Shown here piece after piece: positions 1 to 10,819 of a stretch of DNA of 23,918 nucleotides (position 1 is the stretch's first letter; each line of letters begins with the position of its first letter). Source of the stretch: Thermomucor indicae-seudaticae (lineage: Eukaryota; Mucoromycota; Mucoromycetes; Mucorales; Lichtheimiaceae); assembly GCA_000787465.1 (NCBI GenBank), contig JSYX01000554.1:1-23918 (forward strand), written 5' to 3'. Position numbers and translations under genes: made by a program. Under the pieces are notes generated by a model. The model saw only the letters and a list, made by a program, of their open reading frames with translations, was not told where the DNA came from and did no database searches.

Positions 1-820
1 CTAAGATTGTGGTCGTCCGTGCTCGTGTTGTTGGCACTGTGACCACTGCAGGCGAGCCTTTCTTTGACCAGGCCATGCTGCGCTTCATGTTAATATGAAA
101 GGCAGACTCATCAAGAAAAACACAGTTTTTCCTAAAGTCCATATCAGTCTTCTCCCATTTGCGCACCCAGTCAAGGCGCTCTTGGATCTTGGCCTCATTG
201 TTTCTATTTACAGGCTGAAACCGGGCTTTTTTGAGTGACAAGTTACACTCTGTCCTCACAAACCCGTAGAGTGTAGTTTTGGATACCTTGAGTCCCTCAA
301 ACCTCTGAAGCAGTCGCTCCATCAACTGTTCTAGGACAGCCGAAGGATTCTCATCAACGTATTCTAAGATGACCTTCTTATGCTCTTCACTAAGGATACG
401 CGGGCGACCACTCTTTTTACGCTTCTCAAAAATGCTGTCAGGATTCCTTTCGTACTGTGTGGCCCATCTTTGTGCTGTACGAACACGGATTCCTAACTGC
501 TTCGCAGCAGCTGATGCACTCAAAACCTTCTCAAACATCTGTTTAAAAAACCTCACTTTGTCTTGGTCCGTGTAGATCGTGTAGGCTCGCTTGACAGTTG
601 CTTCTCTCATGCGAACGTCTGCATCCTTTACATCTTCAATCTGCATAGCAACGGACTCGCAGTTGCTCTCGCGAGATATACTGCGCAAATACTGTGTGTG
701 AGAGCTCACGGTTTCAAGAGCATACAGCTCCTCATCAACGACATAATCCATGGGCTCAGGCCTACCATGCTCGTCAACGACATTGCCTTGCCCATCTTCA
801 TAAAAAAGCTGATTGCTCAT
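1..820 (-). CDS. Tc1/mariner-type (DDE_3) transposase, 3' end off the window
   Basis: An uninterrupted reading frame runs from ATG 820 to the left edge (about 273 codons). This ATG is the only one in the frame; a stop lies upstream at 923-925. After a variable N-terminus of about 80 residues comes a helix-turn-helix region (about 85-122, with AAAKQLGIRVRTAQRWATQY). It is followed by a basic GRPR linker (138-141) and a second helical DNA-binding half. The catalytic domain begins at VFLDESAF (about 234-241), whose Asp237 fits the first Asp of the DDE/D triad in the Tc1/IS630 superfamily. The second Asp and last acidic residue would lie beyond position 1. The enzyme would excise and reinsert its own element, classically at TA. 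No stop or frameshift is seen in the visible part, so this copy may be intact and young. Confidence 0.85.
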   Translation of the reverse strand, partial: MSNQLFYEDGQGNVVDEHGRPEPMDYVVDEELYALETVSSHTQYLRSISRESNCESVAMQIEDVKDADVRMREATVKRAYTIYTDQDKVRFFKQMFEKVLSASAAAKQLGIRVRTAQRWATQYERNPDSIFEKRKKSGRPRILSEEHKKVILEYVDENPSAVLEQLMERLLQRFEGLKVSKTTLYGFVRTECNLSLKKARFQPVNRNNEAKIQERLDWVRKWEKTDMDFRKNCVFLDESAFHINMKRSMAWSKKGSPAVVTVPTTRARTTTIL

Positions 821-878
821 TTCGAAGGTGTAATATGGTAGGAAGAAGGAAAGCTGGGAGCTGGAAAAGCTGACGTAC

Positions 879-886
879 TTTATATA
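879..886 (-). promoter_or_regulatory. TATA box of the transposase gene
   Basis: TATATAAA on the minus strand lies 59-66 bp upstream of the transposase ATG at 820, a normal spacing for a fungal core promoter. Only the motif and its position support it. Confidence 0.5.
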
Positions 887-928
887 GTGCTCGGTGTGCC
901 AAGGTTTGCGCGACAAGATCTTCTAGTT

Positions 929-1003
929 ATGCGACATCTGATTTGTCAGCACACGCAATCTATTTTGGAAATGCGAAATCCAAACTTAGGAGAATGCGAC
1001 ATC
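929..1003. repeat. Three short direct repeats near the transposon end
   Basis: ATGCGACATC occurs at 929-938 and 994-1003, with a one-mismatch copy ATGCGAAATC at 971-980, all in the same orientation. They lie between the transposase promoter and the coronin start. The position suits subterminal transposase-binding repeats. The true terminal inverted repeat cannot be fixed because the other end of the element is outside the window. Confidence 0.5.
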
Positions 1004-1131
1004 CGTTTTCATTGGGGACGAAATTTGTGAAAAGAGTGTACGTATCGCCGTTTTAGCTTAAGTAATGGAATCTTGAAATCAATGCCGAAAATAAAGGCCG
1101 CAAGCCCAGACAGCGGAAAAGTCTGGCAAAG

Positions 1132-4100
1132 ATGAGTAAACGATTTCGAGAGGTCAACAAGTACCGAAATGCAGTCGGCCATGTTGCTCCCAAAGAGGTA
1201 CCAATTATAACCGAACAAGTGGGGGGGGGGAGCAGTCGTGGTAGTTGACAGAGGGATTTAGCAATGGTACGCGGACATTCCCGTGCAAACATCATCACCA
1301 TCAGACAAGGCCAGCTTGATCCAAGTGAGCCAAACATGGATGGCAGTCGCATGGGCTGCAAGTAAGTTAGCGGTACCTCCAAAACAAAAATGGGAGGCTA
1401 AATAAGCAGTAGGCGGCGGATCGATTGGTCTGTTGCCCCTCGATAAACCCGGCAAAACATGTGCCCACGAAGCGCGTGTCTTTTGTGCACACAGCGGCAG
1501 TGTCTCGGATTGGCAATTTTCAGACTTTGACCCTGACCTTTTGGTGACTGGCGGCGAGGATGGCATGGTAAGTAAACAAATGATCCTAGCAAAGAAGGGA
1601 GGACGAGGCTAACGAAAGAGCACTCAGGTCAAACTCTGGCGCGTATCTGGTGATTCCACTTGTCTTTCGACGCTGACGACATCGTCCAGACGCGTCGATT
1701 TGGTCTCTTTTCATCCAACAGCCAATCAGGTCAAGAACACATGCAAGTGAGAGGTAGAGAGAGAGAGACAAGACTGACCAAACTAAAAATTATAGATCAT
1801 GACAACCCTTGGAAACGACGGTAAAAAGATTTGTATATGGGACGCATCCAAATCAGCCATGGCATTGGAGATCGCAACGCCGTCTGAACCGTTTCATTCG
1901 TTCTCTTGGAAATCGGACGGATCACTCCTAAGCACATCGGCCAAAGGCAGCATCCACGTCTGGGATCCCCGCGCAGGCGGCGATCCGCAAGTATCAGTAA
2001 GCATGGAGATTATATTGGAGCCATCACTCCACGTAACGTCTATTTCAAAAGTCTGGTGCAGGTCATGAAGGTATCAAGGGGTCGCGCGTGGTATGGCTAG
2101 GCGATGCCAACTATCTCTTCTCTGTTGGCTTGAACAAGGTAAGAAAAAGCGGACCGAATATCATGCAAATTCCCAATGTCTAAAAAAGAGAGAGCTTCAA
2201 AGTTACGTAACCGCGAGTATGCAGTCTGGGATCATCGACAGTTATCAAAACCCGTAAAAAAGAGCTCTTTGGACGCGTCAACGGGACTCTTGCTACCCAT
2301 GTATGATGAAGACACGGAAACAATGTATATTGTAGGCCGTGGCGACGCGACGATCCGGTCGATGCAGTTTTCGGACCTCGTTAGCAGCGCTCCATCCGTC
2401 ACGGAGAACATGGCTTGTGCTACAACAGCCTCCTTGTATGGTGCTACGTTGATGCGCAAGCAGACGTTGGATGTTATGCATGCTGAGATTGCTCGTGTGT
2501 TGGCTGTGGTGGACCATGCGGTGATGCCAGTCTCTTTCCAGGTCCCGCGTAAAGTATGTAAAAGAAAAAGACAGAGAGAGGAAGAGACATCAAGGAACGC
2601 TTACTGCTGGCAATGTAGCAATATCTAGACTTTCATGCCGACCTATTTCCAGACACCAAAGGAACTGGTAAAAACCATCAGAGCATATGAAGGACGCGAG
2701 AGAAGAGATAACTGAGAAATGAATGAATGACAGTACCGGCATTGGAAGCTGAAGACTGGTTGGCAGGAAAGAACGGGACAGTGCAGAAAGTGTCATTGGA
2801 TCCTAGTAAAAGAAAAGCCGATGCAGCATCCACTAGACAGCAGGTCGAAGTTTCAGAGCAGCAGGATACAGGCCGACATCAGAAAGAAGAACCTTCAGAG
2901 CAAGTGGTTACAACGCAGAAGCAAGAAGAAGAAAAGCAATTGCAACAGACGTCTTCAACGATAGAACCTGCTAAGGAGCCTATCCTAAAAGATGATACTT
3001 TGAAACCTCAGCCAAAGGCGCATCCTTCGTCTTACAAGTATATTGCTGGCAAGCTATATCACCCGTCAACTCACTATGACGATCTACGAGGGCTTTCGAT
3101 TGACAAGACTGGCACTTTCGACCTGATTCAGGTACGCAAACGGCGTGCATTTGATAGAAATAGCGGGCTAACCACTTATTGTGCCAGGCCAACGCCCGGT
3201 TTATTGGCGTCCCAATTGCTGGGCCGGGCGGTCGGGTGGGCATCATTGACTCGGAGGAACCGGGCCGATTGCCGACGCGCATCCCGTGCATGACTTGTGG
3301 TTCTGCTGTCACTTTCTTCCGCTTTGATCCATTCAATGACCACAGGCTCGCGACAGGTAAAGCAGTTTGGATAAACGACTGGAAACGGAAAACCAATACT
3401 GTATAGCTTCCGAGGATAACAAGATCCGGTTATGGCGTATACCAAGCGACGGTTTACAGGAAGACTGCAGTCAGCCTGCAGCCGTTTTAACCGGTACGTA
3501 GAGCTGGGTTGAACGAAAGAGAGAGAGGAGAAACATTTATCGAGCAAAGTAGACAGTTCAATGGATAAGATTGGAGCCATCCATTTCCATCCGAGCGCGC
3601 AAGATGTCTTGATGAGTGTATCCCAAGACTCGTCGTCGGACTCACCCACGATTCGTCTTTGGGACTTGAGCAAGGGGCAAGTTCAAATGCAGTTCAGTAC
3701 GAATAGTCAACCTGTCCTGAGTGCGGCATGGAGCCCGGATGGCCAAAAGATTGCGATCCATGCCAAAGACAAGCAGTTGCGCGTGTTCGATGCTCGGTCG
3801 GGTGTCCTGGGATGCGTCGTGCAGAGCCACGAGGGCATCCGGCCTTCGCGGATCGTTTGGCTTTCGGAGCACAGGCTCGCCACCGTAGGATTTGGTGCTG
3901 GATCGATGCGGGAGATCTTGGTATATGATATCCAGGATAATGCTGCTACGATGGTCGGCAAAAAGACGATCGATGTTTCTCCCAGTGTCATGAGTGCACA
4001 TTATGACCCTGATTGTGGTATTCTTTACATTGCGGGCCGGGTAACTAGCTCACGGGGAAAAAGCGAATATACACCTTTTCATTGACCAAATTGACATAGG

Positions 4101-4831
4101 GAGATCGTATCATCCATACATACGAAGCGTTGGACAACGGCCAGCTTGAACCACTGGCCAAGATTGAATGCGGGTCTTTACAGCAAGGTATCGCGTTCTT
4201 GCCGAAACGCTTGTGCCATGTACGTGAAACGGAAATTGCAAGGTTCTATCGTTTGACACCCACCACGATTGAACCTTATGGCGTGCGAGTGCCAAGAGCC
4301 AGAGTAGGTGTATTATAGTGCTTGGACGTTGAAGGAGAATCCGACATTCACGCCTTTCTTAAGCCCGAGTACTTTCAAGACGACATATTCGTCGATACCG
4401 CAGATACGGAGCATTCGGCTCAGGATGCTGCGACTTGGTTTGCTGGAGAATCACGCCCTCTTCGACTCATGTCTTTAAAACCGGAGGACATGCTTCCATG
4501 TACGTCTTTCGATGCTTCATTAGAAAGCTTGCACAAATTGATGTTCGTCACGCATAGTATCCCAGGCACCCCCGCCACCACAGGCGTCCCGCTCTAAGGC
4601 AAAATTCGAAATGGGAAAGAAGCTAGTGAGCGACGAGGAACGAAGGAAGGAGCTGATGAATCGCATGTTTGCGACGGCCAAGGAAGTTGACGATGAAGAG
4701 GAGCGTAAGAGAAAAGAAGAAAAGGCCGCACAGGAAGAAAAAGAAGTTGCCGATGAAGAATGGGTAATTAATATATAGATCACATGTGCAAAAGGACGAC
4801 ACATGCTGATCGCTTTCAACAGGACGAATAG
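1132..4831 (+). CDS. Coronin-7-type protein with two beta-propellers
   Basis: Sixteen exons join in frame to about 936 aa, close to animal coronin-7: 1132-1197, 1262-1361, 1410-1567, 1628-1729, 1796-1996, 2052-2138, 2203-2553, 2619-2667, 2734-3131, 3188-3356, 3407-3493, 3553-4040, 4100-4303, 4364-4499, 4558-4763, 4823-4831. The start MSKRFREVNKYRNAV is the coronin N-terminus. Both halves carry the family signatures: GHEGIKGSRVVWLGD and REYAVWDHRQLSKP in the first, SHEGIRPSRIVWL in the second. Each ends with VPR followed by an FHADLFPDT- or YFQDDIFVDT-type motif. A Lys/Glu/Gln-rich linker (about residues 385-475) separates them. The C-terminus is charged and ends in EEWDE. Coronin-7 proteins act on F-actin and at the Golgi; that role is inferred from family. 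Ambiguous sites: exon 5 may end at 1990, exon 3 may start at 1413, and the exon 11/12 junction has an alternative. Confidence 0.9.
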
Positions 4832-4903
4832 AAATAGTTACGCCATTTATCAAGCAAGGCTTTTTCTGGAAGCCGTTGCAGAGTTTACAATTATTTTCTT
4901 GCT

Positions 4904-7900
4904 TTACTGAAGAGGTTTTGTCTGGTTCTTGTCCTCCACTATGACAGTGTGCATATCAAGCCATTGCTTTATGCTGCAAGTCGAGGTTTGACGAACGTTA
5001 GCTGGTGAAGGAGGCGACTGGTGCGGTCGCGGAGATTGGCTGCTGAACTCCATGTCACGATTGAATGTATGAAAAGCAAAGCTTCCAACGGCTTCCCATA
5101 GCTCGTCGCACGGGCTTCGACGATGCGCCTCGATATCCACAGCCATATCAGATAAGTCGTCTTGGATGGTTGGGCCAGCAGGAGTACTACTGCTTGGCGG
5201 GTTAGTTTGGCCTGGTTCGTGGTTCGACATGGCAAGTATCTCTGCTATAATAGCATCATCAATTTCGAAGCAGTCGTCCACCGACATATTTTCGCCTTGA
5301 TCAGCTCGTTTGGCAGGTATTACGCTATTGCTGATTGGTTTCACGGGAGCCACCTCTCTTTGTGCGTCAGCTGTCTGTATTCCATGCTCTAAAACAATTG
5401 AATCTTCAGAGTCGGGAAAACTCCGAATAATCAGCGGATCTACAAATAAGCTGATGTACCTCCCAAGCATAGATCGCGTATCTGTCCAATACTGGCAGGC
5501 GTAGAAACAGATGCCTCGTTCACCGTGGTAGATTTAAATCGCTTTGCTTGAGCTGAACTATCTGACTTGTCACTCTTGCGCTTGGGGGATTCTGAACTCT
5601 CCTTGATTTTGCAACAAGCATGCTTGCAGCTAAATTTCGCGTTTGTGAGGAACACTATTTGCCGTGCACTGATAAAAAAGACCTACGTCTCTTTGTTGCG
5701 ACACGTGTGCTTGCACCTAACAAGTAAAAAAGGAAAAAAGTTAAGAGGATACTACCCAAGATAAGACACGAGTTCAAACATACGGTTTTGGGATCTTCTT
5801 TCGCTTTTCCGAAGGTGACTTTTCGGTTGCCTTACTGTTACTCGGCTTAGAATCTATAAGGTAGTTAGCGGTTATGTGGCAATTATCGGTAGTGCATAAG
5901 TCGTACGTACCCTTCTGCGGACCGTGATTTTGAGCGGCCAAGCTGTCATCAATCGATGCCAACTCTCTCCATATTTCTGAGCTAACTTCATCGTCGGCAA
6001 ATTCGTCGTCTGTGATACTCTCCTAATTAATCCTTATAAGCAACTTTATTATGATAACTATCTATACAATTGTGCAACGAACATGACTATCTGTAGCGAC
6101 AGCATTATTTTCCGCATTGTTAACTTGGTCAATCTCCATTGCAGGAAACAGTGAAGGATCAACCTGAACTTCCAAGAACCTTGATATATCCACTCCGACT
6201 ACATCCGTTAGTTGTTACTTCTTTCCATTTATAATCATTATACTTGCCATAATCCTCGCTTTGAACGTGGCAAATAAACTTTGTTCTTAGGCTGTTAAGT
6301 GTAATGTGCAGTGTATACTGCTGAGGTTTCTCTCGAAGATGCTTGACCCTGTGGATATGGAATTTAATACAGAGAAAATGTTTTGCTTGCTGCCGTTCTT
6401 ACGCGATTCTTCTGAAATCAATGAGACATTTTTCGTCTTTTTCCACCCAAACTTGTGCAAAAGACCCTTTCTCGAACTTTGATGGGTGTTGTGAGTCCTT
6501 TTTGACAGCTGACACGACGATGCGAAGTCTTATTTCGGTTGCGCTTGTTGGACTCTTGATCTAGCAGTAACATGTCGGCTTGGGACTCCACAATATTGTC
6601 CACTCAGGTACCTTACCTTCCGTACGTCAAGCGAAAATTGAGGTATCTTTAGCGCTGCGTCTTTGATCTACTCGCTTAAGGATAAGAGAACAAATTAGGG
6701 ACAATGCGGAGAGATTTTACCTGGTTCCCAAACGGCGGCGCGCGATGCAATATCTAACGTTAATGAGATGATTTTTAGTGCATCGTGCTCAGTTTCATAC
6801 TTTCCCGAACTGATACTTACCATTTCGATTCTACCTGGGTCTACTTCACGAATTTGATCGAAGTTTGTTATGCCCGCCTTGGCCAAATTCTTTGACATTT
6901 GTGGGCCAATGCGCTCAATTTGACGAAGGAGATAGGGCGACGACTTCCACATCTTTGCTTGAAGGCTTTGATGGAGTTCTAATGCATGCTTTAGCTTGCA
7001 TGCGTTCTTTTCATATACGCTGCAATCGATTATACCTAGAATAATCAGGTGTTTACTTTCATGGTTGCGCCTTTGAAAGACTACACTTACATTTCGTCAC
7101 TCTAGAGGCTGTCTGCAGTATTTGGAAACTTTGAAGAGCCAGACTACTTCCAACAGACTGTCCAGTCAGGGGTATATCACCGAAGACAGACTACAGAATA
7201 CGCGGCAAATATCTTTAGAGATTATTGTCGCGTTTTACTACAATGCTAGGACTGTACCTGGATTATAGTTGAAGTTTTGTCACAGGCGTTAAATGATTTC
7301 GTTGTTAGAGGAAATTTCATATTGGGATGTTTCTGTAAAGAAGCCAGGAATGGCTTTTCCCCGGTAGTATAGCGCGTCAACGAAAATTCTTCTGCGTTAC
7401 AGACCAAGTCAAGCTAATCGCAGAAACATTTAGTCAGCAGCGAAGAAAATGAAAGCGAGATTAACTCAACTGGGAGCTTCTTACCACATCCTTAATTGAG
7501 CACAGATTTTCGGTCTTCAGGATATTGGTCATCGTTTTAAATTTGATACAGTATTTAGCCATGGCAGCTCCGTACGCTAAATCTTCAAAGTCAAACGCTT
7601 TGGTCATTATGGATCGAATGTTTGCAAAATTACCAGTAGCCTTGAAAGTCGTAACCACGGAATTTTCGTTCGCTTTTTCGACCAAATTGTTTTCTATAAG
7701 AAGACTGGTCCCTTTATAGCATATATCTGACAACAGCAGAAATTAAAATCGTGTCAAACGCGTCAAGCTCATAGCATAGATGATTACCTTTCAGGACTCT
7801 ATCAATTTGCGCAAGGTTTTGTAGTAAATTCAACCCGTAGTGACAGGGATTTTTCTTGATCCTTACAGCAAGGAACGTTGACTGTAGCCTACTTGTCGTC

Positions 7901-10819
7901 TGAGTGTTGTAAACGAACCTATCGCTTTACGTTAGTCGTACTTACCATCTTATTCCGGTCTCATAGTCCACAACAGTCCCAAGACAAATTTCAGTCATCA
8001 AATGCTCAACCAGGCTCTCACGCAAGCTAATGCTCACAATTAGTAAATAGAGACTACAACTTTTCAGAATGATCAAGGCTTACCAGCTTTCTATGTGGTT
8101 TGCACCGGTTACAAGGGATTTGCACTTGTTCTCCATGTCCGGAGTCGTCAGAATAACAGCACAGCCAGAATCTTCTAATCCCGGTCGCCCTGCACGGCCA
8201 ATCATTTGGAGCAAGTCAATATCAGAGTAGTTGACGAATCGACCATCATTGTACACTGTTTTTGGATCAATCAATGGAAAAAGATCAGTTGTATAATGCT
8301 GTTAAGCAGGAATAAACCTACACTGAGTCGATTTTATAATAACCAAGTGAGCAGGCAAATTGACCTAAGCATCACAAGTGAACAAAAAGACTCATCTTTT
8401 GCGCACGTACTGGTTCACTTACTCCATGAGCCAAAGTCGATGTCGTAGCTACGCTTTTATGTTAGAAAGGGCTAAGATAGCGAATCGTTTCCGATGTACT
8501 CTACCGATCACTCTAATAATCTTCTGCATGAATAGTCTCTCGACAGCTCGTCTGTCTTCCACATCTAGACCGGCTGCTTGCGTGGACAGGAAGACGAAAT
8601 ATGCAAGCACTCACATAGTTAGCAAAAAAAGAAGATATAACTGTTAAGCAATAATACTGACCATGATGGTAACCGATGCCTTTTTTTGTAAACTCAAGAA
8701 GTTTACGATCTTTTATGTTAAGCGTTTCGCTTTCTTCATTTGCTCTTTTGAACCTATTTGTCAAGACCAGGCTGGAAATCCGGGACTACTTACAGGTTCC
8801 ATACCCAAGAGTAGAAATATTTCCTTCGTCCATCATCTGCGTAAGGGTATCACAAGCGGATTGCGCTGATTTGCGTGTTGGACAAAACTACCAGAACATG
8901 GGTTAAGTATCGCTTTGCACTGTCACAGCATTTGTAGCGACATGGCTTACGATCAGCACTGATTTCCCGTGGCTATGCTTGTTGATCATGTCTAGCAATC
9001 TTGTAAACCATTGAGTGATGGCCAAATTGGCATTGTCAGCAAGGACACGTACTTCCAGTCGAGTTTTTTGTCAAAGGCGAAAAAGTTATCATTTGTGCAT
9101 GGAATGCCATACACATAACGTTCAAGTCGTATGGGCCGAAATTCTTCCGAGAAAGTTAAGGCTAATGAATTGCAAACGGTTAGATAAAAAATTGACTTGA
9201 ACGTCATCAATGAATAGGTAAGTACCTTCTCCCTGGAGCCATTCCGCTATGTCATGTACGTTTGGCACTGTTGCCGAAACTGCCACGAATCTTAATGGAT
9301 TGTCCATCGTCTATGGATAGACCACTAAGCGTACTATTTCGCAAGATGCGCAAACGAAAACATCATCACCTTCATTCGACTAACGCATGCTTCAAGAACT
9401 GCGCCTCTATTGTCGTTCAGCATATGCACTTCGTCTATCTATACATTCTGTTAGCGACAAGCAGCGATAGTACGGTTTATAGTCTTGGGCACCAAGAATA
9501 GCTTGATCAAGCTCATCACGCGCTTATCGTTCACCCATCTGCGGGTCATCGAATCCCATTTCTCAGGAGTCGTGATGCTAGTAAAAAAGCCCAAGTGAGC
9601 ACGTAATTTAACCGTACGGGAATGCACATACATGATCCGACTCTTTTTGATTGCCCTAACTGTAACACAATCCGTATCACCCGTGAATTCTCCACCTGAA
9701 AGTGCAAAATAAGGTCATTGTATTGTGTCGGTGTCTTGTTAATCGCTTACAGCTAATTCCCAATTTCCCAAACTTCTTTTCCCAGTCGCTCGCTTTCTCG
9801 GAACATAAGCTCTTAGTTGGTGCCATGTAAATAATCTTGGCTCCTGTATATTTTCCTCCGTCGCAATCATCAATAAGCGTGCGGAGCATTGCCATTTCCA
9901 ATAAGACAGTTTTTCCGGAGCCGGTAGGAGCTACAATGGTCATGGAAACAGGATAACTTAGCGACTAAGTTATTCATGACTTGGTTTGGCTTACGCACCT
10001 GATATGGTAACGTTGTCCGTTGTATAAAACAGCTGAGATAGCTTAGTTTACAATAACATAATGGTACGGCAGCGACTGGTTTACCTTGTCTAAGCAGGCA
10101 GACTGCACTGCATTGAACAAACTGAAATTGAATATGCTGTTGTATGGTTCCGCTGAATGGCAATGAGTGTCGATATCAAACTCAAGTCGACATCATCCTG
10201 TTACCTATCTCGCTCGCAGAACGGAGTTTAATACCATTCACCATGGGCGTGCTGTCGTAAGCGGGATATGTTTGCTCAGCTATGTCAGAAAACCCAATTA
10301 TAAGCGTTTCGGCAGCTGGTAGTGAACAGCCATCAACAGTTACATGTATCCCCGATGCGACTGTTGTCAAATACTTCTTCAAAATAATTTTGAAAATGTG
10401 GTGGCTGCTGGCGTTCAAATGAGAAACCTGTGCTTACGCGTCCCCCCTTTTTTTCGCTTACGTGTTGCAAACCGTAGTTGGTACCGAGAAATCTCGAGTT
10501 GGAGGGACCAGCGTCTGGACGCACAGGCGAATGATCGTACGGCGTATCGAAATTTTCATTCAACATGGCATCTTCTTCTTCGAGCCAACGAGATATATCG
10601 TGATTATTTGCTTTCTCATCAGCATACAACTGCTCGAATTCGTAAGCAGAGAAGTGTTCCGGCGACTGCTTGAAACTCGTTGTCGATACTGACTCGTACA
10701 CAGAAGTACTTCTGATAAATGGAGTGGTAAGGCTTTGACCTTCTTCATAGATTATGCATGAAATACCTTTGCTTCACAGGACTGAAGTCGCTATCGTAAA
10801 ATCTCTTTGAATCGTCCAT
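4904..10819 (-). CDS. HFM1: MER3/HFM1 meiotic DNA helicase, 35 exons
   Basis: Spliced length is about 1303 aa. Exons: 10819-10767, 10711-10344, 10279-10205, 10152-10085, 10032-9999, 9930-9751, 9695-9632, 9577-9493, 9438-9370, 9310-9226, 9161-9053, 8999-8951, 8887-8794, 8742-8662, 8573-8505, 8448-8423, 8364-8322, 8255-8084, 8026-7946, 7888-7788, 7726-7634, 7582-7485, 7413-7258, 7190-7091, 7035-6821, 6753-6721, 6667-6617, 6560-6403, 6348-6248, 6198-6083, 6022-5911, 5853-5784, 5716-5687, 5629-5493, 5439-4904. Motifs in order: Walker A APTGSGKT (about 200-207), ITTPEKWDSMTRRW, IDEVHML (DExH box, about 310-316), VAVSATVP, HHAGLDVEDRR, QMIGRAGRP (about 534-542), then a Sec63-type region with helix-hairpin-helix-like IERIGPQMSKNLAKAGI. 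A Cys/His cluster (CKHTCRNKETCKHACC, about 1071-1086) matches the C-terminal zinc finger of HFM1. MER3/HFM1 extends meiotic recombination joints in the ZMM crossover pathway. The last junction (5492-5440) is the least certain; one intron is GC-AG. Confidence 0.93.
6199..6247 (-). other. GC-AG intron in HFM1
   Basis: The donor is G|GCAAGT and the acceptor GATGTAG|TC, giving a 49-nt intron with an AACTAAC branch site. Only this junction joins ...HVQSEDY to VGVDISRFLEVQV in frame. GCAAGT is the usual sequence of GC donors. Confidence 0.75.

Noticed and set aside
563..841. Plus-strand ORFs over the transposase (369-575, 563-841)
   Set aside because: They are antisense to an uninterrupted transposase frame with clear HTH and catalytic motifs.
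1220..1230. Ten-G homopolymer
   Set aside because: It is inside intron 1 of coronin-7. It may be a sequencing-prone site but no function is suggested.
4304..4318. A 15-nt intron (GTAGGTGTATTATAG) or premature stop in coronin-7
   Set aside because: A 60-nt intron 4304-4363 uses the same donor, removes the stop and joins VPRAR to PEYFQDDIF, the conserved coronin motif.
7889..7945. A 27-nt intron in HFM1 (ending at GCGATAG)
   Set aside because: A 57-nt intron ending at ACAAGTAG gives the conserved IRWLQSTFLAVRIKKNP without extra residues and fits the size range.
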